Source: DASPJL01 sp035628645 (GTDB taxonomy: Bacteria > Bacteroidota > Bacteroidia > Cytophagales > Cyclobacteriaceae). Taken from it: 15,142 nucleotides of DNA. How positions within the stretch are numbered: position 1 is the stretch's first letter; every line of letters begins with the position of its first letter. A program made the translations under genes and the position numbers. Location: contig DASPJL010000117.1 in the NCBI GenBank assembly GCA_035628645.1, forward strand, positions 1-15,142, given 5' to 3'. The notes beneath the pieces are model-generated. The model saw only the letters and a list, made by a program, of their open reading frames with translations, made no database searches and had not been told where the DNA came from. Shown piece by piece: positions 14,607-15,142 of this stretch.

Positions 14607-15029
14607 ATGAAATCAGACAAGTCCAACAATTACCACTACAAATCAAAATTTCAGCCTTTAGCGAATAGGTTGCGAAAAGAGATGACTAAAGCTGAAGCTT
14701 GCTTATGGAAATACGTTTTAAGGGCAGGTTTGATGAAAGGGTATTCATTTAGAAGGCAAAGACCTGTTTTGGACTATATCGCTGATTTTATGTGCAAAGA
14801 ATTAAATCTTATTATAGAAGTTGACGGAGTAACACATACTTGGGAAGAGGTTATAGAAAAAGATCAAACCAGACAGAAACGGTTAGAAGAAGTAGGATTT
14901 ACTGTTTTAAGATTCACAGACGAAGAAGTTTTAAAAAATATTAATGGAGTAGCATCCTCTATTGAAGATTGGATAGGGGAAAATTCTAGTAAAATTCCAC
15001 CCCCTGCCCCCGCCAGCGGGGGAGACTAG
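14607..15029 (+). CDS. DUF559 family endonuclease-like protein (PD-(D/E)XK / Vsr-like fold)
   Basis: This 140-residue protein has a full DUF559 domain. The N-terminal helices read LANRLRKEMTKAEACLWKYV, then come FRRQRPVLDYIADF and LIIEVDGVTHTWEE, then an EKDQTRQKRLEEVGFTVLRF helix-strand, and a last helix to DWIG (about 123). Asp60, Glu71 and Asp73 with His77 and the RQ pair (50-51) fit the conserved nuclease-like positions of the family, so the active site looks intact. The substrate is unknown. Residues after about 127 (KIPPPAPASGGD) are coded by the right inverted repeat and are not part of the domain. The gene sits inside a repeat unit, with the left palindrome 30 bp upstream. An in-frame deleted copy of its start lies 226 bp upstream. 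It may be the element's own processing nuclease or a passenger. Confidence 0.88.
   Translation: MKSDKSNNYHYKSKFQPLANRLRKEMTKAEACLWKYVLRAGLMKGYSFRRQRPVLDYIADFMCKELNLIIEVDGVTHTWEEVIEKDQTRQKRLEEVGFTVLRFTDEEVLKNINGVASSIEDWIGENSSKIPPPAPASGGD
14994..15022 (+). repeat. Right inverted repeat of the DUF559 unit
   Basis: ATTCCACCCCCTG followed by CCCCCGCCAGCGGGGG pairs with the left repeat over 29 bp with one mismatch (A at 15015). It lies within the last codons of the DUF559 gene, seven bases before the end of the TAG stop. Versions of this end recur at 14184-14211 (unit 1), 14430-14440 (unit 2, collapsed) and 14063-14082 (R0, collapsed). Confidence 0.9.
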
Positions 15030-15142
15030 GACTTTCGGCTTCCTTTCCAGTTCTAATATCTAGCCACACCTTATTCCCTTACGGGTTACTTTCCACCTAA
15101 GAATTCACAAACAAAAATGGAGCGCAATATCCCCCGCCGGCG
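15027..15142 (+). repeat. Repeat unit 4: leader and start of another left inverted repeat, cut by the window end
   Basis: The leader is present in a more diverged form (GACTTTCGGCTTCC; TTATTCCCTTACGGGTTACT; then AAGAATTCACAAACAAAAAT). It is followed by GGAGCGCAATAT and the first 12 bases of the palindrome (15131-15142). The array therefore continues to the right, and another DUF559 gene or derivative may follow. Confidence 0.85.

Larger units (their letters stand above)
14447..15026 (+). mobile_element. Repeat unit 3: complete DUF559-carrying element (putative mobile unit)
   Basis: This 580-bp unit consists of the leader (14447-14547), the left inverted repeat, the DUF559 gene and the right inverted repeat, and is followed at once by the next leader. 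The gene is bounded by 29-bp inverted repeats with one mismatch, each with a palindromic or near-palindromic core, a layout like a REPIN or a terminal-inverted-repeat element. There is no transposase in the unit. Mobility is inferred from the unit structure, the deleted relatives beside it and the near-identity of units 2 and 3; direct target-site duplications were not seen. Confidence 0.6.

Noticed and set aside
14083..15142. Possible CRISPR array
   Set aside because: The repeats are over 100 bp, unequal in spacing (133, 231 and 580 bp), and the sequences between them are a gene and its remnants rather than spacers; no cas genes are present.

Overview
The window reads as a chromosomal segment of a Bacteroidota bacterium. 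The evidence is a SusC/SusD pair, an ECF sigma factor with a FecR-type anti-sigma factor carrying the Bacteroidota C-terminal domain, A+T-rich leaders without clear Shine-Dalgarno sites, and TAnnTTTG-like promoter boxes. A Cytophagales or Chitinophagales member seems likeliest, but this cannot be settled from the window. No rRNA, tRNA or CRISPR array was seen.

Region 1 (about 1-8237, all minus strand) is a glycan-uptake locus. In transcription order it holds an ECF sigma-70 factor, a FecR-like anti-sigma factor, a SusC-type TonB-dependent transporter with an N-terminal STN signalling domain, its SusD-type surface lipoprotein, and a secreted GH43 glycosidase cut by the window's left edge. The set makes a coherent trans-envelope circuit: ligand at SusC/SusD is sensed through the STN domain by FecR, which frees the sigma factor to transcribe the uptake genes. 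GH43 points to an arabinose- or xylose-containing polysaccharide.

Region 2 (8238-10816) holds a lone plus-strand TlpA-like exported thioredoxin-fold protein. Just after it is a previously hidden remnant of a REP-associated tyrosine transposase (RAYT) on the minus strand, frameshifted just before its IMPSHVHL (HUH-type) motif. A REP-like hairpin lies about 140 bp upstream of the remnant's start.

Region 3 (10817-14036) is a GlxA/AraC-type regulator divergent from a compact five-gene operon: SRPBCC, DoxX-like, DUF1801, SRPBCC and VOC/PhnB-like. A five-copy 7-bp tandem repeat spans the DUF1801 stop codon.

Region 4 (14063-15142 and beyond) is the most unusual part: four head-to-tail repeat units sharing a leader of about 100 bp. 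The complete unit carries a DUF559 (PD-(D/E)XK-like) nuclease gene flanked by 29-bp inverted repeats, each containing a 16-bp palindromic core. The right repeat encodes the protein's C-terminal tail. Another unit is an internally deleted version that keeps the nuclease gene's first 16 codons and its stop codon. A third has lost the gene and left repeat entirely, and the fourth runs off the window. This resembles a family of autonomous and MITE/REPIN-like elements built around a DUF559 nuclease, and is the best candidate here for an undescribed system.
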